Counted from the first letter of the stretch, positions 54,164 through 63,779 are shown. The stretch: 64,000 nt of DNA from Flavobacteriaceae bacterium (GCA_947446865.1 CANFHX010000013.1:1-64000), one strand, 5' to 3'. Made by a program: numbers and translations. Notes: a model not told the origin generated them from the sequence alone.

Positions 54164-54760
54164 ATGAAAGATAAAATAATGTCCAAAGCGAGTGATTTAT
54201 TCTTAAAACTTGGTTTTAAGAGTGTCACTATGGATGATATTGCTGGAGAAATGTGCATTTCTAAGAAAACAATTTACAAGTACTTTTGCAATAAAGAAAT
54301 TTTAATAGAAGAAAGCACAGCAATGGTTCATGCTGAAATTCATAGCATTATCGAGCAAATTGTTTCGAAGAATCACAATGCCATTGAAGAAAATTTCGAG
54401 ATACGAAAAATGTTTAAAGAAATGTTTAAATCGGCAGACACATCGCCAATTTATCAGATGAAAAAACATTATCCTGAAATCTATGCCAAAGTAATATCGC
54501 GCGAAATGGAAGAATGCAATACTCTTTTTAAGCAAAATATTGGCAAAGGGATCGAGCAAGGTTTGTATCGAAAAGAGATTAGTATAGAAAATTATATGAA
54601 ATTTTATTACACTTTAATCTTTGGTATCAAAGAACAAATTAGCTCCGAAAAAGAAGGGCAAAAAATAGAATTAGAAATATTAGAATACCACACTAGAGCA
54701 ATGGCAACCGCCAAAGGAATTTTAGAACTCGAAAAACAATTACAAAATTACAACCACTAA
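54164..54760 (+). CDS. TetR-family transcriptional regulator of an efflux operon
   Basis: A 198-residue regulator. The N-terminal helix-turn-helix is clear: ASDLFLKLGFKSVTMDDIAG EMCISKKTIYKYFCNKEILI EES (residues ~6-48). The rest is the helical ligand-binding and dimerisation domain. It begins the operon TetR-TolC-MFP-RND and shares a base with the TolC gene (TAATG), so it is probably an autorepressor that also controls the pump. The inducer is unknown. Confidence 0.92.
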   Translation: MKDKIMSKASDLFLKLGFKSVTMDDIAGEMCISKKTIYKYFCNKEILIEESTAMVHAEIHSIIEQIVSKNHNAIEENFEIRKMFKEMFKSADTSPIYQMKKHYPEIYAKVISREMEECNTLFKQNIGKGIEQGLYRKEISIENYMKFYYTLIFGIKEQISSEKEGQKIELEILEYHTRAMATAKGILELEKQLQNYNH

Positions 54761-56100
54761 TGAAAAAACTTTTTTTAATCCCCTTATTCGTTTTTGCCCT
54801 TACGGCGCAATCGCAAGTAACCAAACAAAACTATAATTTTAGTTTAGATCAAGCTATTTCTCATGCTTTGACCAACAACAGAAGCGAAATTAATGCTGGT
54901 AGAGACATTGAAATTGCCAAAAAGAAAAAATGGGAAACTACTGCAATGGGTTTACCTCAAATTAATGGAGCCATTAATTATCAAGACAATTTTAAATTGC
55001 AAACTTCTCTTTTACCCGCACAAATATTTGGTGGTCCTGCAGGAGAATTTGCTGAAGTTTCTTTTGGAACTAAACATAATGGTGGTGGTAGTTTATCCTT
55101 AACGCAGCTTATATTTGATGGCTCATATATAGTAGCACTTCGGGCTTCTAAAACCTATCTTCAATTTTATGAAAACTATAAAGTTAAGACGGATTCCGAA
55201 GTTAAAGAAATAATTATCAATGCCTATGGAAATGTTTTATTAGCCGATGAAAGTGCTCAAATTCTACAAAAAAACAAAGTTATTTTAGAAAAAACGCTTT
55301 TTGATACGGATCAAACGTATAAAAATGGTCTTATTGAAGAAGAAAATGTAGAGCAATTAAAAATCACTTTATCTTCTGTAAACAGTAACTTAAATTATGT
55401 TACTCGACTAAAAGAAATTAGTTTGAAAATGCTAAAAGTAAATTTAGGAATTGACATTGATGACACGCTTACTTTAACAGATAAACTAGAACTATTGGCA
55501 CAAAACAATTTGGATTTGGCTTTAAAATCTGCAGAATTTGACCCAAAGGGAAACATCAATTATCTAATTTCTCAAAACTTTGTTGACCAACGTAATTTGG
55601 AAATGAAATTGCAAAAAAGCAAGGCCTTGCCAACATTAGCCGCAGGAGTGAATTTTGGATACAACTCCTTCGGAAACACCTTTTCGTTCTTCAATTCTAG
55701 TCAACGGTATTTTAATTATTCCAATCTTGGTATAAGTTTAAACGTGCCTTTATTTAGCAGTTTTGCCAGAAGTGCTAGAACACAACAAGCAAAAATAGCA
55801 TTAGAAAAAGCAAAAACCGATTTAACAGATGCAGAACAAAAACTAAAACTTGGTTATCAAAATGCAAAAAGCAATTATGAATACAGTATTGAACAATACA
55901 ACAGTTCTAAAGAAAATTTAAAATTAGCAGAACGTATCGAGAAAAAACAACAAATAAAATTCAAAGAAGGACTTTCTAGCAGTTTTGATTTTACGGAAGC
56001 CCAACGTCAATTATACACCTCCCAACAAAGTTATTTACAAACTATGGTAGATGTAATCAGCAAAAAAGCAGCATTAGAAAAAGTAATCGGAAATAAATAA
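54760..56100 (+). CDS. TolC-family outer-membrane efflux protein
   Basis: A 446-residue protein with a signal peptide (MKKLFLIPLFVFALTAQSQ). It has two repeats of the TolC outer-membrane-factor domain: residues ~25-230 (NFSLDQAISHALTNNRSEIN ... ISLKMLKVNLGIDIDD) and ~245-445 (GISLNVPLFSSFARSARTQQ ... SSSFDFTEAQRQLYTSQQSY LQTMVDVISKKAALEKVIG). It forms the trimeric exit duct of the RND pump. Overlaps tetR by one base and precedes the adaptor by 23 bp. Confidence 0.93.
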   Translation: MKKLFLIPLFVFALTAQSQVTKQNYNFSLDQAISHALTNNRSEINAGRDIEIAKKKKWETTAMGLPQINGAINYQDNFKLQTSLLPAQIFGGPAGEFAEVSFGTKHNGGGSLSLTQLIFDGSYIVALRASKTYLQFYENYKVKTDSEVKEIIINAYGNVLLADESAQILQKNKVILEKTLFDTDQTYKNGLIEEENVEQLKITLSSVNSNLNYVTRLKEISLKMLKVNLGIDIDDTLTLTDKLELLAQNNLDLALKSAEFDPKGNINYLISQNFVDQRNLEMKLQKSKALPTLAAGVNFGYNSFGNTFSFFNSSQRYFNYSNLGISLNVPLFSSFARSARTQQAKIALEKAKTDLTDAEQKLKLGYQNAKSNYEYSIEQYNSSKENLKLAERIEKKQQIKFKEGLSSSFDFTEAQRQLYTSQQSYLQTMVDVISKKAALEKVIGNK

Positions 56101-56123
56101 TATAGTTAAACTCTTTTATAAAA

Positions 56124-57263
56124 ATGAAAAAAATAATCCTAATTTCCACGTTCTCAATACTAATCTTTTCTTGTGGAAAGAAAGAAGACAACACAAATAT
56201 TGATAGCATAATTGCTTCTAAAAACGTTACCGCACTTCAAGCAAAAAAAGCATTAATTCAAGCCGATTTAGCAAAAATTGACGATGCTTTAGCAACATTA
56301 GATGTAAAAAAAGACGAAGCATTAGTTTCAGTTTTAGAAGTTAACGATACTACTTTTACACATTATCTTGAAGTACAAGGAAATGTAAATACTAAAGAAA
56401 ACATATTAGTGCAACCTGAATTTCAAGGAACTTTAGTAGCATTAAACGTAAAAGCCGGACAAAGAGTTTCCAAAGGACAAATTCTAGGACGTGTGGATGA
56501 TGCAGGTCTTAGCCAACAAGTAGCAAGTTTAGAAAACCAATATGCGTTGGCAAAAACCACTTTTGAGCGCCAGAAAAATCTTTGGAATCAGAAAATTGGT
56601 TCTGAAATTCAATATTTGCAAGCACAAACGCAAATGATTTCTGCTCAAAGAGGCGTTGCTCAAATTAAAGCACAATTAAATAAAACAGTAATCAAAGCGC
56701 CATTTAGCGGAACTATTGATGATGTTTTTGTAGAAAAAGGACAAGTTGTAGCACCAAGTGCACAAGGATTAATGCGTATTGTGAATTTAGGAAATATGTA
56801 CGTTTCTACTACAGTGCCAGAAACCTATATTGGAAAACTAAAGGTGGGTACCGAAGTAGAAGTTTTCTTAACTTCATTAGGAAAAACCTATAAAGGAAAA
56901 GTGCGTCAAGTGGGAAGTTTTGTGAACCCAAGCAACCGTAGTTTTGCAATTGAAGTAAGCGTTCCAAATCCGGAGAATTTATTGCGTCCAAACCAAGTTG
57001 CCAAACTTAAAATCACCGATTACGTTAGCAAAAACGCTATTGTTGTTCCTACCAATGTAGTGCAAGAAGACGGAAAAGGAGACAAATTTGTATTCTTAGC
57101 AACTCAAATTAACGGAAAAACGGGTATTGCTAAAAAAGTGATAGTAACTACTGGAAAATCATCCGATAATGTAACCGAAATTGTAAGCGGATTAACAGCA
57201 AAAGATGTTATTGTAACCGAAGGTGTAAATACGATATCGGAAGGAATGAAACTGAATTTTTAG
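56124..57263 (+). CDS. RND efflux periplasmic adaptor (MFP) lipoprotein
   Basis: A 379-residue lipoprotein (SILIFSCGKKEDN; lipobox Cys17). After a short coiled-coil-like segment (KNVTALQAKKALIQADLAKI DDALATLDVKKD) comes the barrel-sandwich/lipoyl-like domain (EVQGNVNTKENILVQPEFQG TLVALNVKAGQRVSKGQILG), an alpha-hairpin (LSQQVASLENQYALAKTTFE RQKNLW), the returning half (KAPFSGTIDDVFVEKGQVV) and beta-barrel domains. It links TolC to the RND pump. Normally the pump follows directly; here a four-helix-bundle gene is inserted. Confidence 0.93.
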   Translation: MKKIILISTFSILIFSCGKKEDNTNIDSIIASKNVTALQAKKALIQADLAKIDDALATLDVKKDEALVSVLEVNDTTFTHYLEVQGNVNTKENILVQPEFQGTLVALNVKAGQRVSKGQILGRVDDAGLSQQVASLENQYALAKTTFERQKNLWNQKIGSEIQYLQAQTQMISAQRGVAQIKAQLNKTVIKAPFSGTIDDVFVEKGQVVAPSAQGLMRIVNLGNMYVSTTVPETYIGKLKVGTEVEVFLTSLGKTYKGKVRQVGSFVNPSNRSFAIEVSVPNPENLLRPNQVAKLKITDYVSKNAIVVPTNVVQEDGKGDKFVFLATQINGKTGIAKKVIVTTGKSSDNVTEIVSGLTAKDVIVTEGVNTISEGMKLNF

Positions 57264-57679
57264 TTTATAAGTTGATATGTTTATAAGTAGAGAAATGAAA
57301 ATATTTAGTTTTGAAAAACTTATTGCTTGGCAAAAAGCAAGAGAATTAGCCTTAGAAATTTTTAAAGTAACGAAACTATTTCCAAAAGAGGAACTTTTTG
57401 GAATGACAAGTCAGATGAGAAGATGTTCAGTTTCTATAGCTTCAAATTTAGCAGAAGGTTCTGGAAGAAGTTCAATGAAAGACAAAGCTCGATTTACAGA
57501 AATATCCTTTGGTTCAGCATTAGAATTATTAAATCAAATAATATTATCATTTGACTTTGAATACATCGAAGAAAAAAAATACATTGAAATTAGAGAAAAA
57601 ATAACAGAGGTAACTTTGTTGATTGATGGTTTGCATAAATCTCAATTACCAAAATAATTTGTTCATAACCTTATAAACA
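57263..57679. mobile_element. Putative IVS-like insertion between adaptor and pump genes
   Basis: The four-helix gene is flanked by TGTTTATAAG (57278-57287, with a second GTTTATAAG at 57263-57271) and its inverse CTTATAAACA (57670-57679). The whole unit could fold as a stem closed by the repeats, the layout of intervening sequences in 23S rRNA genes. No transposase is present. Confidence 0.4.
57295..57657 (+). CDS. Four-helix-bundle protein (23S rRNA IVS/S23 family)
   Basis: About 120 residues from MKIFSFEKLIAWQKARELAL; an ATG at 57277 in the same frame lies within the flanking repeat and is less likely. The family core is plain: F-x-x-L-x-(A/V)-W-x-x-A-x-x-L, GMTSQMRRCSVSIASNLAEG SGRSS and FGSALELLNQIILSFDFEYI. 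These proteins were first found in intervening sequences of 23S rRNA and are related to Avd of diversity-generating retroelements; function is unknown, perhaps RNA binding. No diversity-generating RT or template repeat is nearby. It interrupts the MFP-RND gene order. Confidence 0.88.
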   Translation: MKIFSFEKLIAWQKARELALEIFKVTKLFPKEELFGMTSQMRRCSVSIASNLAEGSGRSSMKDKARFTEISFGSALELLNQIILSFDFEYIEEKKYIEIREKITEVTLLIDGLHKSQLPK

Positions 57680-57702
57680 AATAACCGCATAACCTAAAAA
57701 AA

Positions 57703-60700
57703 ATGAGTCACAAAAACAAAGAATTTAGCATATCGAGTTGGGCTGTAGACAATCGAGTTACGGTGTACATATTGACCTTATTGATTGTTGTAACGGGAAT
57801 TATTGCCTATGTTACAATGCCCCGAGAAGATTTTCCGGAAATCATTGAAAACAAAGTTTATATCTCGTCTGTGTTTCCTGGGAACTCCGCCGAAGATGTA
57901 GAGAAATTAGTTATTAAACCTCTTGAAAAAGAGTTTAAAAATATTTCTGGTGTTGAAAAAATTACTTCAAGTTCGTTTCAAGATTATGGAATGATTGTAG
58001 TAGAATTTGCCGACAAAATAACTATTGATGTTGCCAAAACCAAAATTAAAGATAAGGTGGATTTGGTGAAAGCCGACACCAATTGGCCAAATCTAGATAA
58101 CGGAAGCAAAGTAGAACCAAATGTTTTTGAATTGAATATTTCGGAAGAAGTGCCAATTTTAAACATCAATCTTGAAGGGAATTATACCACACAACAACTA
58201 AAAAAATACGGCGAATTACTTCAAGATGATATTGAAGAAGTTCCCGAAGTGAAAAAAGTGGACATTCTAGGAGTGGACGACAAAGAGGTTGAAATTGCTG
58301 TAGATATTTTCAAAATGACGGCTGCTCAAGTATCGTTTGACGAAATTCAAAATGCCGTTAAATACGAAAACATGACGCTTTCTGGCGGAAATTTAGTGTC
58401 CCAAGGTTCTCGAAACAATATTAGAATTGTTGGAGAAATTAAAGATCCTAAAGAACTAGAGAACATTGTTGTAAAATCGTATGGCGGAACCGTTTACCTT
58501 AAAGACATTGCAGTTGTAAGTTTCAAAGAAAAAGAAAAAACGACTTATGCACGTGAAAAAGGAACTGAAGTAGTGATGCTAAACGTGAAAAAACGTGCCA
58601 GTCAAAACATGATTTCGGCTATTGAACAGGTGAAAGAAAAACTAGAAAAAGCAAAAACCACTTATTTACCTTCTAACTTAAAAATAGAACTTACTAACGA
58701 CCAATCGTCGCGTGTGGAACATCAAGTAAGCGAACTTTCCAACCACATTATCTTCGGAATTGTTCTGGTTATGATTGTTTTGATGTTTACCATGGGACTG
58801 CGTAATTCCTTGTTTGTTGGAGCGGCAATTCCGTTATCGATGTTGATGGCGTTCACCATTCTTTCGGCATTGGGATTGACATTAAACACGATGGTTTTGT
58901 TCGGATTAGTAATGGGATTAGGGATGCTGGTAGACGACGGAATTGTAGTGGTCGACAACGTTTTTGCCAACATGAAAAAAGGATTGAACCGCGTTCAAGC
59001 CTCCAAAATTGGTATTGGCGAAATCGCTTGGCCAGTAATTTCATCCACGGCTACAACCCTTATGGCATTTTTGCCATTTGCACTTTGGCCTGGAACGATG
59101 GGTAAATTCATGAAATACTTCCCTATCACATTAACCATTACTTTATCGGCTTCGTTATTTGTGGCAATGGTTGTAAATGCTGCCATGACAGGTGGTTCGA
59201 TGGATATTGAAGATAAAAATGTGACTAAGAAATCGGCAAAAAAATATTCCATTATTTTTACCATTATTGGTTTTGTTTTTGTTTTACTTGGAAATATCTA
59301 CGATTCGACTTTTGCAAAAGCCATCGGGCATTTAGCGATAATTTCATTGGGATTAATGTGGTTGTATAAAATCAAAATATACCAATGGACGCAAGATTTT
59401 CAACATAGTTTTTTCCCTAGAATGGAAGAAAAATACAAAGTGTTTTTAGGTAAAATTCTAACAGGAAAAGCATCGTGGATTGCGCTTGCAACCATCATTG
59501 GAATGTTAATTTTCTCTTTTGTTTTATTGGGAATTTTCCCGAGAAAAGTATTGTTCTTCCCTGAAAACATCCCGAGACAGGTAATAACTTATATAGAATA
59601 TCCACAAGGAACCGACATTCAAAAAACCAATAAAGCCACTCTTTTTGTAGAAAAACAAGTAATTGCTATCCTTAATAAATACATCGATCCAACTTCAAAA
59701 GAAAAGAAAAATTTCTTGGCAGAATCTATTGTTTCGCAAGTAGGTGTTGGTGCTGGTAATCCAAATGTAGATGCTGGATCGGCTTCAGAAACTCCTTATA
59801 AAGGTAAAGTAACCGTGAATTTCTCGGAGTTTAAATTCCGAAGAGGCATTAACACAACGGATGTTCTAGAAGAAATCCGAGGCAAAGTAAAAGGTATTGC
59901 GGGTGCAAAAGTTACGGTTGAAAAAGATGCCAACGGACCACCGGCTGGGTATCCGATAAGTATCCAATTATCTGGAACCGATTATGATGTGATGCTTAAA
60001 GAAGCCGCAAAAATGATCACATTTATCGATTCTAAAAACATTGCTGGTATTGAACGATTGAATGTAGATGTTAATAAAGAAAGTCCAGAACTTGAAGTAA
60101 AAGTAGATCGTGTTAATGCCGGAAGTTTAGGTGTTTCTACTGGACAATTGGGTTTCAACTTGCGCCGTTCGGTTTATGGTCAAGAAATCTCTACCTATAA
60201 AGAAGGAGATGACGATTATAAAATCACAATGCGTATGCAAGACGACCAACGCAAGAACGAAAACATCTTGTTCAACCAGTCGTTAACTTTTAGAAATCAA
60301 AACAACGGACAAATAGTGCAAGTGCCGATTTCTGCTGTTTCTAAAACAGAGAAAACGACCACCTTTAATCAAATCAAAAGAAAAAACCAAAAACGAATAA
60401 TGACTATTTATTCGAATGTTTTAACTGGTTTTAATGGCGATGCGATTACAAAACAAATCAAAACAGAATTAAAAGGATACGAATTATCTAAAGGAACTAC
60501 TTATTCGTTTTCTGGAGTTCAAGAAGAACAAGGAAAAAACCAAAGTTTCTTGATGTATGCGTTGTTTTTAGCCTTGGCTGGAATTACGGTTATTATTGTT
60601 TTGCAGTTTAATTCTGTTTCTAAAACTATGGTGATCTTGTTTACCGTAATACTAAGTTTTAGTGGTGTGTTTTACGGATATGTTATTGCCAATATGGATT

Positions 60701-61176
60701 TTGTTATCTTAATGACCATGATGGGAATTATCTCACTTGCGGGAATTGTGGTGAAAAACGGAATTGTATTAATGGATTTCTTCGTACTATTATTAGACAA
60801 GAAAGTTGCCGATAAACATTTAGAAAGTCACGATGATTTATCTTTAGAAGAAATAAAAGAAGTAATTATAGAGTCTGGTAAATCGCGTTTACGCCCGGTA
60901 TTATTAACCGCCTTGACTGCGGTTTTAGGATTAATTCCATTAGCCATTGGATTGAATTTTGACTTTTTCTCTTTAATTACCGATTTGAATCCGCACTTAT
61001 TTATGGGTGGTGATAACGTAATGTTTTGGGGACCCTTAGCCTGGACGATCATCTTCGGATTGACCTACGCTACGGTTCTAACCCTAGTAATGGTTCCGGT
61101 AATGTTCTACTTAGTAAAACGAGTAAAATATTGGTTGCGTGATAGAAGACAAGCAAGACTTAGTACGGAAGAATAA
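57703..61176 (+). CDS. RND-family efflux pump inner-membrane protein
   Basis: A 1157-residue AcrB/HAE1-type proton-driven transporter. It starts SSWAVDNRVTVYILTLLIVV TGI (TM1) and has twelve membrane spans in two halves, each half with a large periplasmic loop. The proton-relay region LVMGLGMLVDDGIVVVDNVF in TM4 carries the paired Asp residues. The second half has GIISLAGIVVKNGIVLMDFF. It differs from AcrB in an extended segment after residue ~510 (KKSAKKYSIIFTIIGFVFVL LGNIY), which adds two hydrophobic stretches. With the TolC and MFP proteins it exports unknown compounds. A terminator follows. Confidence 0.94.
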   Translation: MSHKNKEFSISSWAVDNRVTVYILTLLIVVTGIIAYVTMPREDFPEIIENKVYISSVFPGNSAEDVEKLVIKPLEKEFKNISGVEKITSSSFQDYGMIVVEFADKITIDVAKTKIKDKVDLVKADTNWPNLDNGSKVEPNVFELNISEEVPILNINLEGNYTTQQLKKYGELLQDDIEEVPEVKKVDILGVDDKEVEIAVDIFKMTAAQVSFDEIQNAVKYENMTLSGGNLVSQGSRNNIRIVGEIKDPKELENIVVKSYGGTVYLKDIAVVSFKEKEKTTYAREKGTEVVMLNVKKRASQNMISAIEQVKEKLEKAKTTYLPSNLKIELTNDQSSRVEHQVSELSNHIIFGIVLVMIVLMFTMGLRNSLFVGAAIPLSMLMAFTILSALGLTLNTMVLFGLVMGLGMLVDDGIVVVDNVFANMKKGLNRVQASKIGIGEIAWPVISSTATTLMAFLPFALWPGTMGKFMKYFPITLTITLSASLFVAMVVNAAMTGGSMDIEDKNVTKKSAKKYSIIFTIIGFVFVLLGNIYDSTFAKAIGHLAIISLGLMWLYKIKIYQWTQDFQHSFFPRMEEKYKVFLGKILTGKASWIALATIIGMLIFSFVLLGIFPRKVLFFPENIPRQVITYIEYPQGTDIQKTNKATLFVEKQVIAILNKYIDPTSKEKKNFLAESIVSQVGVGAGNPNVDAGSASETPYKGKVTVNFSEFKFRRGINTTDVLEEIRGKVKGIAGAKVTVEKDANGPPAGYPISIQLSGTDYDVMLKEAAKMITFIDSKNIAGIERLNVDVNKESPELEVKVDRVNAGSLGVSTGQLGFNLRRSVYGQEISTYKEGDDDYKITMRMQDDQRKNENILFNQSLTFRNQNNGQIVQVPISAVSKTEKTTTFNQIKRKNQKRIMTIYSNVLTGFNGDAITKQIKTELKGYELSKGTTYSFSGVQEEQGKNQSFLMYALFLALAGITVIIVLQFNSVSKTMVILFTVILSFSGVFYGYVIANMDFVILMTMMGIISLAGIVVKNGIVLMDFFVLLLDKKVADKHLESHDDLSLEEIKEVIIESGKSRLRPVLLTALTAVLGLIPLAIGLNFDFFSLITDLNPHLFMGGDNVMFWGPLAWTIIFGLTYATVLTLVMVPVMFYLVKRVKYWLRDRRQARLSTEE

Positions 61177-61195
61177 TCTAAATATTGGTTAAACT

Positions 61196-61232
61196 AAAAA
61201 GGTCGTTTCAAATTAATGAAACGACCTTTTTT
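61196..61232. terminator. Bidirectional terminator after the RND gene
   Basis: AAAAAGGTCGTTTCA pairs with TGAAACGACCTTTTT around a short loop, between convergent genes (RND plus, thioredoxin-like minus). Confidence 0.88.
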
Positions 61233-61252
61233 GAGTTTAATAGCAATTGAAA

Positions 61253-62248
61253 TTACTTCAATAAACTATCTAATTTTTCTTGTAATTGAGGGTCAGAAGG
61301 TCTTGAAGCATCTGAATTAAGAACAATTCCTTTAGGATCAATCAAGATAAATCTCGGAATAGAATTAATTCCGAAAGAAGTAATAAATTCGGAATTCCAG
61401 TTTTTATCTGCAAATAATTGAATGCCTCCTAATTGTTTATCCGATACAAATTTTTTCCACTTATCAAAATCTTTATCTTCATCCACTGAAATACTTACAA
61501 AAGCAATGTTTTTTCCTTTATATTTTTCTTCAACTTTAGCCAAAAACGGAATTTCTCCTCTACAAGGCCCACACCAAGTTGCCCATACATCTATATAAAC
61601 ATACTTCCCTCTTAAATCTTCTAGTTTAGTTTTCCCTCCTGAAAAATTTACATAATCAAAGGGAGGCGATGGCGCATTATTTAATTTTAATTGCGCTTGC
61701 TTATTTTTGAATTCCATCTTCATTTGAAGCAATTCTATTGCCATTTCTTTTTTTTGTAGAGCTACAAAATTAGGATCGAATTTTCCCTTTTCTAGAGCAA
61801 TACTAGCTTTATTTTGTTTTTCGGTGATTTTTTTTGTGAAATCTTCTGGAGTTGAAGCCAATAGTTCCTCATAATTAAAATCACTGCTTGCAAGAACTTT
61901 TTTTGCTAAATAATTATTTTCTGCAGAACCTTTTCCAGTATAAACAATAGATTCATCAAATTTTTTCGCATCCATCATAAGAGATAAATCGAAACCATTT
62001 TTCAAAAAAACATCTGTATATTCTTTTCCATCATAAAGTTGGTACATTCCTTCTTTAACATCAAAAGAAGCAGTGAAATGTCCTGAATCATCTACTTTAA
62101 TTTCTTTTACAATTACTTTATTATTTTTCACAAACAAAACATCCCCATTTCTATTGGATATTTCTGCTTGAATTTTTAACACATTTTCTTGCCCAAAGCT
62201 TACATTAGTGTAAACAATAGCAAATAAAAAGAGAAGAACCTTTTTCAT
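61253..62248 (-). CDS. TlpA-like thiol-disulfide oxidoreductase with DUF4369 domain
   Basis: A 331-residue exported protein (signal MKKVLLFLFAIVYTNVSFGQ). Residues ~22-105 form a DUF4369-type beta domain (LKIQAEISNRNGDVLFVKNN ... MYQLYDGKEYTDVFLKNGFD). A helical linker follows, then a thioredoxin domain (~195-331) with the redox motif WATWCGPCRGEIPFL and the cis-Pro region INSIPRFILIDPKG. This architecture is abundant in Bacteroidetes and works in the periplasm, reducing or maintaining thiols, for example in cytochrome maturation or on exported proteins. No partner gene is adjacent. Confidence 0.92.
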   Translation of the reverse strand: MKKVLLFLFAIVYTNVSFGQENVLKIQAEISNRNGDVLFVKNNKVIVKEIKVDDSGHFTASFDVKEGMYQLYDGKEYTDVFLKNGFDLSLMMDAKKFDESIVYTGKGSAENNYLAKKVLASSDFNYEELLASTPEDFTKKITEKQNKASIALEKGKFDPNFVALQKKEMAIELLQMKMEFKNKQAQLKLNNAPSPPFDYVNFSGGKTKLEDLRGKYVYIDVWATWCGPCRGEIPFLAKVEEKYKGKNIAFVSISVDEDKDFDKWKKFVSDKQLGGIQLFADKNWNSEFITSFGINSIPRFILIDPKGIVLNSDASRPSDPQLQEKLDSLLK

Positions 62249-62581
62249 ATTATTTTTTTTAGATTTTACAAAACCAAATATATGTAATTTTATTTAGGAG
62301 CATTTCATCATTAAGAAAGTTTTTAGTATTTATTTCGTTGGAAGTTTTTTAACTCTACACGGAGTTCTTTGAAAGCATTTGAAATTATACTATATATACA
62401 TTGACAACTAAATTATTGTTTTATAAAATATGGTTAATCATACTAAATTAAAACCATAATAATTTTGGAATTAAATCCAATAAAAACATAATAATTTTGG
62501 ATTAAAATCTAATAAATTCATGGTTATTTTGGAATCTATCGAAATTTAGTTACTTTTGGAGAATTATAAAATCAACTTTGT
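62249..62581. other. Regulatory spacer before the AAA_14/DUF4143 gene
   Basis: A 333-bp divergent spacer without ORFs. Its right half contains the 32-bp promoter-like tandem array; the left half is plain AT-rich sequence. Confidence 0.5.
62455..62560 (+). promoter_or_regulatory. Tandem 32-bp-period array of TAATTTTGGA-like boxes
   Basis: CATAATAATTTTGGA at 62455 and 62487 and CATGGTTATTTTGGA at 62519 are exactly 32 bp apart. TTACTTTTGGA at 62550-62560 is a fourth copy at shorter spacing. Each contains or nearly contains the -7 consensus TAnnTTTG, the last (TACTTTTG, 62551-62558) being the best placed for the gene start at 62582. Either repeated operators or stacked promoters. Confidence 0.55.
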
Positions 62582-63706
62582 ATGATACGAAGAGAACAAT
62601 CAAACTTCGCAAAAGCAAGACTATTCAAAGGAAAAGCACTGCTCGTTTTTGGACCCCGTCAAGTTGGAAAAACCACTTTTGTTCAAAATTTAATTGCCGA
62701 CTTGAATAAGAAAACACTTTTTCTTAACGGAGACGAATCGGATGTGCTTGTTTTATTTGAAAATCCAAACGCTAGCAAACTAAAAAACATCATTGGAGAC
62801 AACGAAATTCTTGTCATTGATGAAGCGCAGCGTATCTCAAATATTGGTATTGTTATTAAAATTATTGTAGACCAAATAAAAACGGTGCAAGTAATTGCTA
62901 CGGGTTCTTCTAGTTTTGAATTGGCAAACAAACTGAACGAACCTTTAACGGGAAGAAAATATGAACTATTTTTATTTCCAATTGCATTTAGCGAAATGGT
63001 TGTCCACGGCGGTTTATTGGAAGAAAAAAGAGCCTTGGAACAAAGGCTTATCTATGGGAATTATCCCGAAATAATTACAAATCCAATAGATGCTAAAGAG
63101 CATATAAAATTGATAGCCAACAGTTATTTATATAAAGATTTGTTTCTGTTAGAGCAAATAGCAAAACCCGTTTTACTTCAAAAAATAGTTAAAGCACTAG
63201 CCCTTCAAGTAGGTAGCGAGGTAAATTACAATGAACTCTCGAGACTCATTCAAATAGATAATAAAACAGTCGAAAAATATATTGATCTTCTTGAAAAAGC
63301 CTTTGTGATTTTCAAACTCCCTGCATTATCGAGCAACATTAGGAATGAAATAAAAAAAGGCAAAAAAATCTATTTTTATGACAACGGAATTATCAATGCG
63401 GTTACGGGAAATTTCAACCCTTTGTCACAAAGAACCGATATTGGCAGTCTATGGGAAAACTACGTCATCAGCGAACGTATAAAATATCTAAACATTCAAC
63501 AAAATGAAGCAATTTCCTATTTTTGGAGAACAACACAACAACAGGAAATAGATTATATTGAAAAAAATGAGGAACAAATTTTAGCATGCGAAATAAAATG
63601 GAACGTTAAAGCAAAAAAGAAAATACCTGTAACATTTTCGGGAAACTATACTAATGTAACCTCTAAAATAATTACACCCGATACTTATGAAGAATTCTTG
63701 TTATAA
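62582..63706 (+). CDS. AAA_14 ATPase with DUF4143 C-terminal domain
   Basis: 374 residues. The N-terminal P-loop domain has Walker A FGPRQVGKTTF (residues ~23-33), Walker B EILVIDEAQRI (~79) and the sensor-like VIATGSSSFELANKLNEPLTGRKYE. The C-terminal DUF4143 part (~200-374) holds a winged-helix-like segment (NELSRLIQIDNKTVEKYIDL LEKAFVIFKL) and an endonuclease-like fold (YFWRTTQQQEIDYIEKNEEQ ILACEIKW, with E-x-D and E-x-K). The family is widespread and variable between strains, sometimes suspected of roles in defence or as selfish genes; no function is proven. It is a lone gene behind an unusual repeat array. Confidence 0.88.
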   Translation: MIRREQSNFAKARLFKGKALLVFGPRQVGKTTFVQNLIADLNKKTLFLNGDESDVLVLFENPNASKLKNIIGDNEILVIDEAQRISNIGIVIKIIVDQIKTVQVIATGSSSFELANKLNEPLTGRKYELFLFPIAFSEMVVHGGLLEEKRALEQRLIYGNYPEIITNPIDAKEHIKLIANSYLYKDLFLLEQIAKPVLLQKIVKALALQVGSEVNYNELSRLIQIDNKTVEKYIDLLEKAFVIFKLPALSSNIRNEIKKGKKIYFYDNGIINAVTGNFNPLSQRTDIGSLWENYVISERIKYLNIQQNEAISYFWRTTQQQEIDYIEKNEEQILACEIKWNVKAKKKIPVTFSGNYTNVTSKIITPDTYEEFLL

Positions 63707-63771
63707 TACTACCGAAAGAGCAGTCACCAATTTAGAAATTTTTTATTCTTTCATATATTCATATTAAGTCC

Positions 63772-63779
63772 TAAATTTG
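63772..63779 (+). promoter_or_regulatory. Putative -7 box of aspS
   Basis: TAAATTTG matches TAnnTTTG; the ATG at 63799 lies 20 bp downstream. The -33 element is weak. Confidence 0.45.

Noticed and set aside
57277..57657. Diversity-generating retroelement suggested by the Avd-like four-helix protein
   Set aside because: No reverse transcriptase, template repeat or variable repeat is present in the neighbourhood.
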